NCBI GenBank assembly: GCA_900553895.1 | Contig: USFB01000004.1 | Coordinates: 1 to 64,000 of the forward strand | Length of the DNA: 64,000 nucleotides | Reading direction: 5' to 3' | From: an uncultured bacterium | GTDB lineage: Bacteria > Cyanobacteriota > Vampirovibrionia > Gastranaerophilales > Gastranaerophilaceae | Part shown: one piece after another, positions 54,223 through 62,379 of the stretch | How positions within the stretch are numbered: the first letter of the stretch is position 1 | Layout of the letters: each line of letters opens with the position of its first letter | Position numbers and translations under genes: made by a program | The notes under the pieces: model-generated | Told to the model about the DNA's origin: nothing | Database searches by the model: none | The model's input: the letters and a program-made list of their open reading frames with translations, nothing else

Positions 54223-54636
54223 TTAATGCTTTTCTTTCAATGTTGTCGCAGGTTCTAAAAATCTATTATTTACAGCGTCATACACAACTTTTTTGCCGTT
54301 TTTATCTGTAAGTTCAAAATCTACAATCCCATCATTAGTGTAATCTTGTACTTTCAAAGAATTTTTATTGAAATTTTTATCATTTATAAAATTGCCAATC
54401 TTATTAATATCTCTATTTTTTTCTATACGAGTCATTCTATTTACAAGGAATCCAGTTGATACAACACCAAGAGCTACAATCCCTGCTGCAGTTGTTCCAC
54501 TAATCTTTTGATTCAGAACTTTTGTCATATCTGTATTTAAAAATTCTTTTACTCCATTAAATGAAACATCATTCTTTTTCTGTTTATTATTGTTAGCTAC
54601 TCTAATTTGATTGTTGCTAATTGCGCTTATTCTCAT
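54223..54636 (-). CDS. Small membrane protein with SFNG N-terminal motif
   Basis: The 137-residue protein starts MRISAISNN and has SFNG at 25-28, a membrane segment at about 48-68 (TTAAGIVALGVVSTGFLV), and a C-terminal part with DYTNDGIVDFEL, a calcium-loop-like sequence of the dockerin or EF-hand type, followed by KNGKKVVYDAVNNRF. Function unknown. GGAAGG precedes the ATG. The N-terminal motif recurs in three other proteins of the window. Confidence 0.55.
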   Translation of the reverse strand: MRISAISNNQIRVANNNKQKKNDVSFNGVKEFLNTDMTKVLNQKISGTTAAGIVALGVVSTGFLVNRMTRIEKNRDINKIGNFINDKNFNKNSLKVQDYTNDGIVDFELTDKNGKKVVYDAVNNRFLEPATTLKEKH

Positions 54637-54785
54637 ACACTATATCCTTCCTTTATATCTATTATTAACACATCTAAAAATATTTTTGCTAGTTTTTATA
54701 ACGAATTGTAACATTTTTCCCTAATGCCCTAAAGTTTTCTAAAAAATTGCCGATATATAAAATAAGAATAAAATTAAAGGCAATT

Positions 54786-56429
54786 ATGGTCGACGGTAGA
54801 ATAGATGGACATTTTAGAACAGATAAAGGTGGTATAACTCAAGGCATTCAAAAGGAATTAGGCTTGAGTAGTCAAGAGTGCAAGCAATTAGGAAGTGTGT
54901 GGACTCAAATAATAAACGAGTTTGATGACTCAAATAACATGCAAGTTTCAAACAACAAAAATGAAGCACCAAATAAAAGCAATAATTATGAAGTTCACAA
55001 GGATGCTATTGTACAATTTTCTAAAGATTGTTGGAAAAGAATTGTGGATTTAGTCAATAAAACTCTGCATAAAAATATTCAAATAGAAGAAGCTGAAAAT
55101 GTAGAAGAAACGGCTAATACATCTCCTAAAAACAATAACGATACTGCAACAACAAATAAACAAAATATTGAAAACGCATACAATGAATTAAAATCAATGA
55201 CGGGTTTGTTTGTTCAGAAATACAAACTTGATGAAAACAAATTTACCAAATCGTTAAAACAAGCACGACAAGGAACATTAAACAGTTTGCCCGAAAATAT
55301 TTGTAATTCGGCAGATTTTGCAATGAGTATGTTGATGGAAGTTTTTAACGAATTAATGCCAAACAATAAAAAAGAAGGAGTTAAAAATGCGTTAATAGAA
55401 GTTGCACAACATTATAAAGACATTGAAGGGGCAAATATTGCACATATTTCTTGTAAAGACATTATTGAAAATCCGGAAAAAATTGATGAATTAACAAATA
55501 GGTATGTTCCTATTGATACAGAGAAATTTACCCAAGTTGCAAAAGATGCAATTAGTGAATTAATCAACAATTCTGGCAAAATGACTTTCCCTAAAGAAGT
55601 AGATAAACAAGAAGTTTTAAACAAACTAAAAAACTATAATCCGGAAAATATTCAAAACCTTAGCGGACATGATAGATTTGGCTTAAAACTTGATGAAAAT
55701 CCATCTAAGGCTGATATTGCAGTTGCAATTTTAAGCGATATTTTGGGCATGAATGGAGCTAAAGAAGATAGAAAAATAAAATCAGAAATAACTTTACGCC
55801 AAACAGCAGTTAATAATGTTATGAATATGTATGACGATGATATGACATTAAGAGGTACAAAATTCAGTGAAGTTAAAAATAGAGCAGAACAACATCAACA
55901 GGCGATTGATGAAGCCAGAAACTACATAAAATCAAACTTTAAAGTTTCCGGTTTAGATAAACAAGTTGACGAAAAATTGTTTATGGAATGTTTAAATAAC
56001 ATTACACTTGATATTGAAAGCAAGGGGGCAGGCAGGGTTGAAGACGGTATCTTAGCGATTGAAACGAATGATACAGATATATCAGAATGGACAGAAGAAG
56101 GAACAACGCAAGCAAGAATGGTTAAATTATTAATCCACGAAGCTTACCACTTATACCTCGATAAAAATGGTAAACACACTAAGGAAGCCACAAAAGAAGA
56201 GGAAGCTACCGCTGAAATGTTGGCACTAAGAACAATGGCAAACTTGTGCAAGAATGATTCTTCTTTAAAACCGTTTGAAATATACGGACAATTAATTAGC
56301 GATTTTACTTCCAACGAAACAATCGCCAATAATCAAAAATTCAATTCTGAATTTTTAGCAAGTTATACAAAGCACACAGGCACGGTAGAAGATGCTATCA
56401 GAAAAGCGAAAGAGAACGTAAAATTGTAA
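54786..56429 (+). CDS. Putative HExxH metalloprotease-like protein
   Basis: The 547-residue protein is mainly helical and Asn/Lys-rich. Near the C-terminus LLIHEAYHLYLD gives HExxH at 451-455, with Glu candidates for the third ligand in KEEEATAEM about 20 residues later, as in gluzincin metallopeptidases. No signal peptide. Start 54786 (MVDGRIDG) follows AAAGG; the frame can be opened upstream only by a TTG. It sits in the rib insert and is followed by a leaderless gene. Target unknown. Confidence 0.6.
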   Translation: MVDGRIDGHFRTDKGGITQGIQKELGLSSQECKQLGSVWTQIINEFDDSNNMQVSNNKNEAPNKSNNYEVHKDAIVQFSKDCWKRIVDLVNKTLHKNIQIEEAENVEETANTSPKNNNDTATTNKQNIENAYNELKSMTGLFVQKYKLDENKFTKSLKQARQGTLNSLPENICNSADFAMSMLMEVFNELMPNNKKEGVKNALIEVAQHYKDIEGANIAHISCKDIIENPEKIDELTNRYVPIDTEKFTQVAKDAISELINNSGKMTFPKEVDKQEVLNKLKNYNPENIQNLSGHDRFGLKLDENPSKADIAVAILSDILGMNGAKEDRKIKSEITLRQTAVNNVMNMYDDDMTLRGTKFSEVKNRAEQHQQAIDEARNYIKSNFKVSGLDKQVDEKLFMECLNNITLDIESKGAGRVEDGILAIETNDTDISEWTEEGTTQARMVKLLIHEAYHLYLDKNGKHTKEATKEEEATAEMLALRTMANLCKNDSSLKPFEIYGQLISDFTSNETIANNQKFNSEFLASYTKHTGTVEDAIRKAKENVKL

Positions 56430-56439
56430 AACTCATTCG

Positions 56440-56448
56440 TGTTACAAT
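56440..56448 (+). promoter_or_regulatory. Extended -10 box of leaderless gene 56455
   Basis: TGTTACAAT ends 6 nt before the ATG. There is no ribosome site. Confidence 0.6.
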
Positions 56449-56454
56449 AAACCA

Positions 56455-57150
56455 ATGAGCCACATTTTAAAACCATTAAAACTAACTAGAAAAGATGGGA
56501 AAGTTGTAGATGTAATATTCTACAACAATGTTGGTATTGATAATGTTGAGATTTTGGATATCAAAAAACTCAAATTTGAAGGTATGAAAACTAAAGATAT
56601 CAAAAAATCTTTAATACGAGATGTTGTATTTAAAAGTGATGAAAAATTGTATCTTCAAAATAAGATATCCAATATTACAGCATTATTACCAAGAAAGCAT
56701 TTAACTAAAATTATATCAACAGTTTTTAGGCGAGATATTGAGAGTAGATATTCATATTTAAAAAAAGAAATAATTTCTAACGTAGATACAATTTTCTACA
56801 ATGCAATCCCAATATTAAAACATCCAGAATTAAAATCTGAAATCTTGTATGATTATCAATACATTCATCGTTTTGCATTGCCATTAAAAATTGGTGGTGT
56901 ACTATTTTTAGTAATGATTACAGTTAAGGAACGTATTGACCATGATGATATCACTATTGATGAATTTGCAATTTATGATATGTATTCAGAAGCTCTAAAA
57001 TATAAAAATCCATTTGGTAGTTCCTCCACAGCTTCTGTAGGAAATAATCCTATGACCACCTGTAGCCATTACCAAATGGATACTTACAGTATAAACGATT
57101 TAACCACCTTTGTCAATCGTAGTATAACGAATTTTGAACAACGCATTTAA
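56455..57150 (+). CDS. Hypothetical protein with polyvalent/phage-like domain
   Basis: The 231-residue protein has a C-terminal half (about 130-190) with FALPLKIGGVLFLVMITVKE and EFAIYDMYSEAL, which resembles the LPD3/MuF-associated domains found in phage and conjugative-element polyvalent proteins. This is pattern similarity only. The N-terminal half is basic and unknown. It is leaderless. It is the last gene of the rib insert, directly before the decayed ribE copy. Confidence 0.5.
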   Translation: MSHILKPLKLTRKDGKVVDVIFYNNVGIDNVEILDIKKLKFEGMKTKDIKKSLIRDVVFKSDEKLYLQNKISNITALLPRKHLTKIISTVFRRDIESRYSYLKKEIISNVDTIFYNAIPILKHPELKSEILYDYQYIHRFALPLKIGGVLFLVMITVKERIDHDDITIDEFAIYDMYSEALKYKNPFGSSSTASVGNNPMTTCSHYQMDTYSINDLTTFVNRSITNFEQRI

Positions 57151-57206
57151 CCTAGTTTGTTTTCTTTATCCTGTACATTTACTCAAAAATGTGCTAGAAT
57201 TGTTCT

Positions 57207-57425
57207 ATGTTTACTGGAATCGTAGAAGAAACAGAAAAAGTCCAAACTATCACAAGTAACAAAACAGTTATTGAATGTCACGAGAATTTAGAAAAGACTA
57301 AAGCTAGCGATTTGGTGAATATAGAGGTCGATATCCCAGCTAAATATATTGAAAAATTTTTATCAACGAGTGATAATAGGTCAAGAATAGATATAGATTT
57401 TCTACAAAGGAATGGTTTTTGTTAA
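57207..57425 (+). pseudogene. Internally deleted copy of ribE
   Basis: The 72-codon frame begins MFTGIVEETEKVQT and ends DIDFLQRNGFC, like ribE at 52337, but 135 codons in the middle are missing in frame. The joint lies between two GGTGAT words of the parent gene, so a slippage or short-homology deletion is likely. The promoter and operator in front are retained with a few changes. The product could not form the lumazine sites. Its end overlaps ribBA by 14 nt and may still serve to couple ribBA translation. Confidence 0.88.
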
Positions 57426-58632
57426 TATGACAGGCAAATTTAACACAATTCAAGAAGCTTTAGAGGATTTCAAAGCAGGTAAACCCTTAATTGTTGCAGA
57501 TGACGAGGACAGGGAAAATGAAGGCGATTTAATTTGTTCTGCTCAATTTGTAACGCCTGAACTTGTAAACTTTATTACTAAAGAATGTCGCGGAATCGTG
57601 TGTTTAGCGATTTCTGACAGCATTGCAAAACAACTTGACCTTCCTCAAATGGTAGAAAAAAATACAGAAAGTATGCAAACAGCATTTTCTCTAAGTATTG
57701 ATGCGCACCCAAAATATGGTGTTACAACCGGCGTTTCAGCTTTTGATAGAGCAAAGACAATTGAAGTAGCGATTGCGCCTGACGCGCAACCTTCTGATTT
57801 ACGCAGACCTGGGCATTTATTTCCTTGTGTCGCAAGAAAAGGCGGAGTATTAAAAAGATGCGGTCATACAGAAGCAGTTGTTGATTTGGCAAGACTTTGC
57901 GGACATAGAGAAGCCGGAATTATGTGCGAAATAATGAAAGAAAATGGTGAAATGGCAAGACGTGATGATTTGCATAAATTTGCCGAAAAGCACAATATCA
58001 AATTTATTACTGTTTCTGATTTAATCGCATACAGGCTAGAAAAAGAAAAATTTGTAAAACGTGAAGTTGAAGTGTTTTTGCCAACACAATTCGGTGATTT
58101 TAATATTGTCGGATATCTCGACACAATTACTGGTTGCGAACACGTTGCACTCGTTAAAGATGACGGCTCTGACAAAATCCCTTTGATTAGAGTTCACAGC
58201 GAATGTTTGACTGGCGACATTTTCCACAGTTTAAAATGCGATTGCAATTGGCAATTACATACAGCTTTAAAAATGATTAATGATTACGGCAAAGGTGCTG
58301 TAATTTATATTCGCGACCACGAAGGACGCGGAATCGGACTTATTAACAAGCTTAAAACATACAAACTTCAAGAAGAAGGTCAAGATACGGTGGAAGCCAA
58401 TGTTTCACTAGGTTTTGCACCTGATTTGAGAAACTACGGAGTTGGGGCGCAAATTATTTTAGATTTAGGCTTCAACAACTTTAATTTAATTACAAACAAC
58501 CCTAAAAAAATCGTTGGATTGAAAGGGTATGGTTTAACAATACACGAAAATATTAACTTGAAATCAGAAGTTAATAAATACAACGAAAGATACATAAACA
58601 CGAAACGCGAAAAAATGCACCATATTATGTAA
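57412..58632 (+). CDS. ribBA: Bifunctional DHBP synthase / GTP cyclohydrolase II
   Basis: RibBA makes both precursors of riboflavin. The RibB domain (1-205) has DDEDRENEGDLI, TGVSAFDRAKTI and RRPGHLFPC with GHTEAVVDLARL. The RibA domain (about 206-400) has the zinc cysteines in RVHSECLTGDIFHSLKCDCN, and RDHEGRGIGLINK. The 406 residues are complete. It starts inside the end of the decayed ribE copy, so its transcription may depend on the ribE-like promoter at 57175. Confidence 0.95.
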   Translation: MVFVNMTGKFNTIQEALEDFKAGKPLIVADDEDRENEGDLICSAQFVTPELVNFITKECRGIVCLAISDSIAKQLDLPQMVEKNTESMQTAFSLSIDAHPKYGVTTGVSAFDRAKTIEVAIAPDAQPSDLRRPGHLFPCVARKGGVLKRCGHTEAVVDLARLCGHREAGIMCEIMKENGEMARRDDLHKFAEKHNIKFITVSDLIAYRLEKEKFVKREVEVFLPTQFGDFNIVGYLDTITGCEHVALVKDDGSDKIPLIRVHSECLTGDIFHSLKCDCNWQLHTALKMINDYGKGAVIYIRDHEGRGIGLINKLKTYKLQEEGQDTVEANVSLGFAPDLRNYGVGAQIILDLGFNNFNLITNNPKKIVGLKGYGLTIHENINLKSEVNKYNERYINTKREKMHHIM

Positions 58633-58658
58633 TTCAGAGTGCAACAAGAGGATATTTT

Positions 58659-59645
58659 ATGGCAGATACATCATACGAAGTGGAATTACTAAACAGCAAC
58701 ATATACAAATTTTTTGCAGGAGTCTACAACGACTTCAAAGCAAAGGCCGTTAGCGAATACAAATTTGAACTTGAACCGCTTCCTTATGAAGAATTTATTG
58801 ATGCCGTTGAAAAAGACTATATGAAATGTATAGTTTTGAAAGAAAATGAAATCCCGACTGCGTTTTTGGTTTATACAACTTCTATTTCCGAATCCATTGA
58901 ACTTAACTTAATTCATTGTCTTGGAACAGAAGACGAACTAACAAAAATCAGGCTTCTTATCGAAAAATTCTTGGAATTAACAGAAGTTGAACGCCAAACT
59001 AAAGTTGTTTCTTACCCTATGATTGGTCACCAATCAGTGTTTACAGCTGATATTTCAAAATATGGTTTCAAATACATCGGACTAGCCGTTTTAAGATTTA
59101 TGATGGGTAACGCTTCTTCCGAAAGAATTTTGGAAAATATGAAATTAAGCGAAAGACCGTCTGAATACAAGCTTGTAAGTTATGACCCATCTTATAGAGA
59201 AGACGCTATAAGAATTATTCATGAATCATTCAGAGATACTCAAGATGCGGTGTACGACACAAGATTTAAGACGGTGGAAGGTACAGAAGATATTATCAAT
59301 AAAGTTGTTGATAATATTTATGGCGAATTTTTACCGGAAGTTACTTCTGTACTTTTGTATAATGATAAGCCGGTAGGTTTCGCATTCGCAAACGTTACGG
59401 GCGGTAAAATTGCAAACTTGCCTTTGGTTGCAATCGAAAAAGAACATAGAGGACACGGATTTTCAGAACATCTTTTAAACCGTTCAATCAAAACGATTGT
59501 TGATTGGACAAAATTAGGAAAAAGAGTTTTTAGTGAAGTAAACGTAACAACTGAAACAAACAACTATAAAGCATTAAAAATGTATAGAAGAATCGGTTTC
59601 AGAGAAGATTTTTGTTATCCTCAAGCTTACCTAATGAAAAAATAG
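58659..59645 (+). CDS. GNAT-family N-acetyltransferase
   Basis: The 328-residue protein looks like two GNAT-like domains. The C-terminal half (about 165-325) has the acetyl-CoA binding strand and loop LPLVAIEKEHRGHGFSEHLL, then NNYKALKMYRRIGFREDF. The N-terminal half is a degenerate copy without a clear loop. Substrate unknown. AGAGGA precedes the ATG. It is transcribed in the same direction as ribBA, 26 nt after it, and may be read with it. Confidence 0.8.
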   Translation: MADTSYEVELLNSNIYKFFAGVYNDFKAKAVSEYKFELEPLPYEEFIDAVEKDYMKCIVLKENEIPTAFLVYTTSISESIELNLIHCLGTEDELTKIRLLIEKFLELTEVERQTKVVSYPMIGHQSVFTADISKYGFKYIGLAVLRFMMGNASSERILENMKLSERPSEYKLVSYDPSYREDAIRIIHESFRDTQDAVYDTRFKTVEGTEDIINKVVDNIYGEFLPEVTSVLLYNDKPVGFAFANVTGGKIANLPLVAIEKEHRGHGFSEHLLNRSIKTIVDWTKLGKRVFSEVNVTTETNNYKALKMYRRIGFREDFCYPQAYLMKK

Positions 59646-59697
59646 TGTTATAATAAAAACAAAAAAGAAAAGCGAGAGTAAAAAGAAAAGGAGAAGT

Positions 59698-61116
59698 ATG
59701 AAATTATCTACAAAATTTATGGCAGCTTTAAGTGTTGCTTGTGTAACTTCTTGCGTAGCAATGGCAGGTGAACCTGCAGATTTACAAGCTTACGCTCATC
59801 CTACATTGTTCGGTTCTCAAAGCCATGCAATGGTAACTTCTGAAAACGACGTTATCGTTGGTGGAAAAATTTACAAACCATGCAATGTTAAAACAATTGA
59901 AGGTAAACAAAACGTAGTTGTTGCTCGTTTTGCAAAACAAATGCTTAGCAACATGAAAGGTCAAATGGACTCAAGAAGAGCTGGTTTATATGACCCTAAA
60001 ATGCCTGTATTACGTTCAGAATTAGCATTTATTATTGCTGACGGTCTAAACTTAACAGAAGTTAAAGACAACAAATATACTGACGTTGCAGCTGATTACT
60101 GGGCTAAATCTCAGATCGACAGAGCTTTAACAGCTGATGTTATGATTGGTTATCCAGATTCAACATTCAAACCGGATCAACCAATTACAAAAGCAGAAGT
60201 ATTTGCTACTTTCGCTAAAATGATGGATTTAGATGTTGATAGAACTGCTACTCCAACATTTGAAGGTCAAACTGTTAAATATATCCCTAACTGGGCAGTA
60301 GGTGCAACAGATGAAGTTATCGCTTCAAACATCTTAAACAAAATTCCTGATAAAGATAAAATAGTCAACGATGAATATTTATCAAAAGAACAAGTTGCTT
60401 ATATGTTAGGCGCATTAAAAGCAAACTTCAGAATTGATACATCTAAAGGTATTGCAGGTTGTGCTACAAAATATGAACCAATCGCGGTTAAAATTAAGTT
60501 AAGCGAAAGAATTAGCGCAAGAACTTCAAACGTAGGCGATACTTTCACTGCTAAAACTGTTGAAGATACAAAAATCGCAGGCGTAACTTACCCTGCAGGC
60601 TCAACTGTAAAAGGTAAAGTAACTAGCGTTGCAAGACCTGGAGTTAAAAAACCCGGTTATATTGAAGTTCAATTCGAAAACATCAAAAATGGTGACAATT
60701 GTGCCGAATTCCCTAAACAACTTTCATCTGCAGAAGTAAACGTAACTAAGAACCCTAACGTAGTTTCAAGAGTTCTTGGCGCACCATTCTCTATGGTTGG
60801 TAGAGTTGCAGGTGTAGCAGGAAGAACAGCTTCTTCTGCTGCAGAAGTAGTTGCAAATGGCGTTGAAGAATACGGTGACAACTGGTCAGACGCATTTGCT
60901 GATACTGCTTCATTACACCCTGCTAAAGGTCTTAAAAGCGTAGGAAGTAGCTTTATCACAGTTGGTAAAGGTGTTTACAACATCACTAAGCTTGCTGCTT
61001 CAGGTGTATTTGGTGTTTGCTACGAATTCGTTGATGAAGCTAAGTACATTTTCGTACCTAACACAACTAACGATTCCAGCTTGAATCCTGATGAAGTATT
61101 GACTATTCTTTACTAA
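59698..61116 (+). CDS. Exported SLH-domain envelope protein
   Basis: A signal peptide lies at residues 1-23 (MAALSVACVTSCVAMAG end). One clear and one weaker SLH repeat occupy about 95-190: YTDVAADYWAKSQIDRALT and GYPDSTFKPDQPITKAEVFA. The rest (about 250-340) is beta-rich (VKIKLSERISARTSNVGDTF), followed by Ala/Val-rich helices. In Cyanobacteria SLH domains occur in outer membrane porins that attach to peptidoglycan; here no obvious porin barrel follows. AGGAGAAG precedes the ATG. Its Ala-rich, well-biased codons suggest high expression. Confidence 0.75.
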   Translation: MKLSTKFMAALSVACVTSCVAMAGEPADLQAYAHPTLFGSQSHAMVTSENDVIVGGKIYKPCNVKTIEGKQNVVVARFAKQMLSNMKGQMDSRRAGLYDPKMPVLRSELAFIIADGLNLTEVKDNKYTDVAADYWAKSQIDRALTADVMIGYPDSTFKPDQPITKAEVFATFAKMMDLDVDRTATPTFEGQTVKYIPNWAVGATDEVIASNILNKIPDKDKIVNDEYLSKEQVAYMLGALKANFRIDTSKGIAGCATKYEPIAVKIKLSERISARTSNVGDTFTAKTVEDTKIAGVTYPAGSTVKGKVTSVARPGVKKPGYIEVQFENIKNGDNCAEFPKQLSSAEVNVTKNPNVVSRVLGAPFSMVGRVAGVAGRTASSAAEVVANGVEEYGDNWSDAFADTASLHPAKGLKSVGSSFITVGKGVYNITKLAASGVFGVCYEFVDEAKYIFVPNTTNDSSLNPDEVLTILY

Positions 61117-61138
61117 GAATTAGTTTGTATACAATAAT

Positions 61139-61169
61139 AAGAGTCGTGGACTTTCAGTCCACGACTCTT
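61139..61169 (+). terminator. Terminator of the SLH protein gene
   Basis: AAGAGTCGTGGACT and AGTCCACGACTCTT form a perfect 14-bp stem with a TTC loop and a following ATTTAT tract. Confidence 0.85.
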
Positions 61170-61194
61170 ATTTATAAAAAAACTAAAAGTTATT

Positions 61195-61218
61195 GTTGGG
61201 CATGTATGCCCAACCGAC
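61195..61218. repeat. GTTGGGC palindrome
   Basis: GTTGGGCATGTATGCCCAACCGAC, between the SLH terminator and the first of the tandem paralogues. It is the same family as 21182 and 62251. Confidence 0.85.
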
Positions 61219-61228
61219 TAAAAAGTTT

Positions 61229-62146
61229 TTAACATTTATGTTCTTTAAAATATACATCATTAACGACACTCAAAGCGTCTTGAAAAGGCTTGTTGTCACA
61301 AACTTTTTCATCGCTTCTAAACTTCTTAACAAGTTCGTCTGCTTGCCACCACTTCATAGTTGTTCTTGCTAAAAACCATTTTAAGTCAAACCACTTGTCA
61401 TCAGTCCTAAGTCGCTCTTTTGGCAATAAATCATCTTCTACTAAAGCTTTTGCAATTTTCAATTCCTGATTATCTTTTGTTCTCGCATGTGACATGATTC
61501 TCAAAATCTCTGTAACTTGGTTTTCATTCAAGTTTTTATTGTCCAAAATACCTTGAAGAATTTCATTAGAAAGTTGCGCCCTTTCTTTGTCCCTATTATT
61601 GGACTTTACACGAAAAAGTCGTCCGAATATATCACTTATATTATATGAATTTTTTGTGTATTTAAAATACTCTTTGCAACCGTAAAGACGCTCATTATCA
61701 AGGAATTTGTTCATAATTTCTTGTTGTTCTGGCAAAAATTCTGTATCAATATGTGCAAAAGCTTTACCCAACAAACCAATGAAAGTTTCTCTTGTATCAC
61801 AATCTTGCATAATTGCAGGATTATTATAGATTTTCTCTAACGTCTTATACTTAAACGTTTTAAAACCTTCCACTGCCTTTAACAAGTTTTCTATTGGATA
61901 TTTTGCCATTTTCAACCATTCACTACCAGTGCATAATGCTTTCGCTGGTAGGGTATTCGGAGTAACATCTTGCGCATAGTTTTCAATTGTATCACCATGT
62001 AGATATTCCCAAGATTTGAACATTTCTCTATCAGATTTCATCAAATCAATGAACTTCTGTTGCGCAGGTGTTTTAGGAAACAATTGTTTAAAATTGGTGT
62101 TCGATGTGTACTTATTGTTTTTGATACCATATCCGCTTATTTTCAT
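61229..62146 (-). CDS. Tandem paralogue A, lineage-specific helical protein
   Basis: The 305-residue protein begins MKISGYGIKNN and has NFKQ at 18-21. It is mostly helical and charged, with blocks QKFIDLMKSDREMFKSWEYL, RDTRETFIGLLGKAFAHI-like and FLPEQQEIMNKFLDNERLYG shared with the next gene. The shared blocks are far more similar than the rest. No signal peptide, membrane segment or known domain. AAAGGA precedes the ATG. It arose by the local duplication described at 61087-63405. Confidence 0.65.
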   Translation of the reverse strand: MKISGYGIKNNKYTSNTNFKQLFPKTPAQQKFIDLMKSDREMFKSWEYLHGDTIENYAQDVTPNTLPAKALCTGSEWLKMAKYPIENLLKAVEGFKTFKYKTLEKIYNNPAIMQDCDTRETFIGLLGKAFAHIDTEFLPEQQEIMNKFLDNERLYGCKEYFKYTKNSYNISDIFGRLFRVKSNNRDKERAQLSNEILQGILDNKNLNENQVTEILRIMSHARTKDNQELKIAKALVEDDLLPKERLRTDDKWFDLKWFLARTTMKWWQADELVKKFRSDEKVCDNKPFQDALSVVNDVYFKEHKC

Positions 62147-62222
62147 CTATTTGTCCTTTATGGAAATAAGATTAACATGAAAAGAATATGCTATCAATCT
62201 TATTTTAAGGAATAATAAGCAC

Positions 62223-62303
62223 ATGAGAAAAATTCTTATTTGTGGTTATTGTTGGGCAGGTATGCCCAACCGACCTGATGAAGTATTAACTATTCTTTAC
62301 TAA
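62223..62303 (+). pseudogene. Chimeric remnant: panE start joined to SLH gene end
   Basis: The first 8 codons equal the panE start at 63383 (MRKILICG), the next part is the palindrome at 62251, and the last 9 codons equal the SLH protein end (PDEVLTILY and stop). The frame runs through all three pieces for 26 codons. It marks the joint of a tandem duplication and is probably not functional. Confidence 0.75.
62251..62274. repeat. GTTGGGC palindrome at the duplication joint
   Basis: GTTGGGCAGGTATGCCCAACCGAC lies exactly between the panE remnant and the SLH gene remnant. It may have been the site of, or arrived after, the rearrangement. Confidence 0.85.
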
Positions 62304-62326
62304 GAATTAGTTTTTATAGAATTAGC

Positions 62327-62360
62327 AAAAGTGCAACGACTAAAAAATCGTTGCACTTTT
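62327..62360. terminator. Terminator after paralogue B
   Basis: AAAAGTGCAACGA and TCGTTGCACTTTT form a perfect 13-bp stem with an 8-nt A-rich loop, followed by GTTTTATT on the plus strand and preceded by an A/T tract that serves the minus strand. Confidence 0.75.
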
Positions 62361-62379
62361 GTTTTATTATTATATCACT

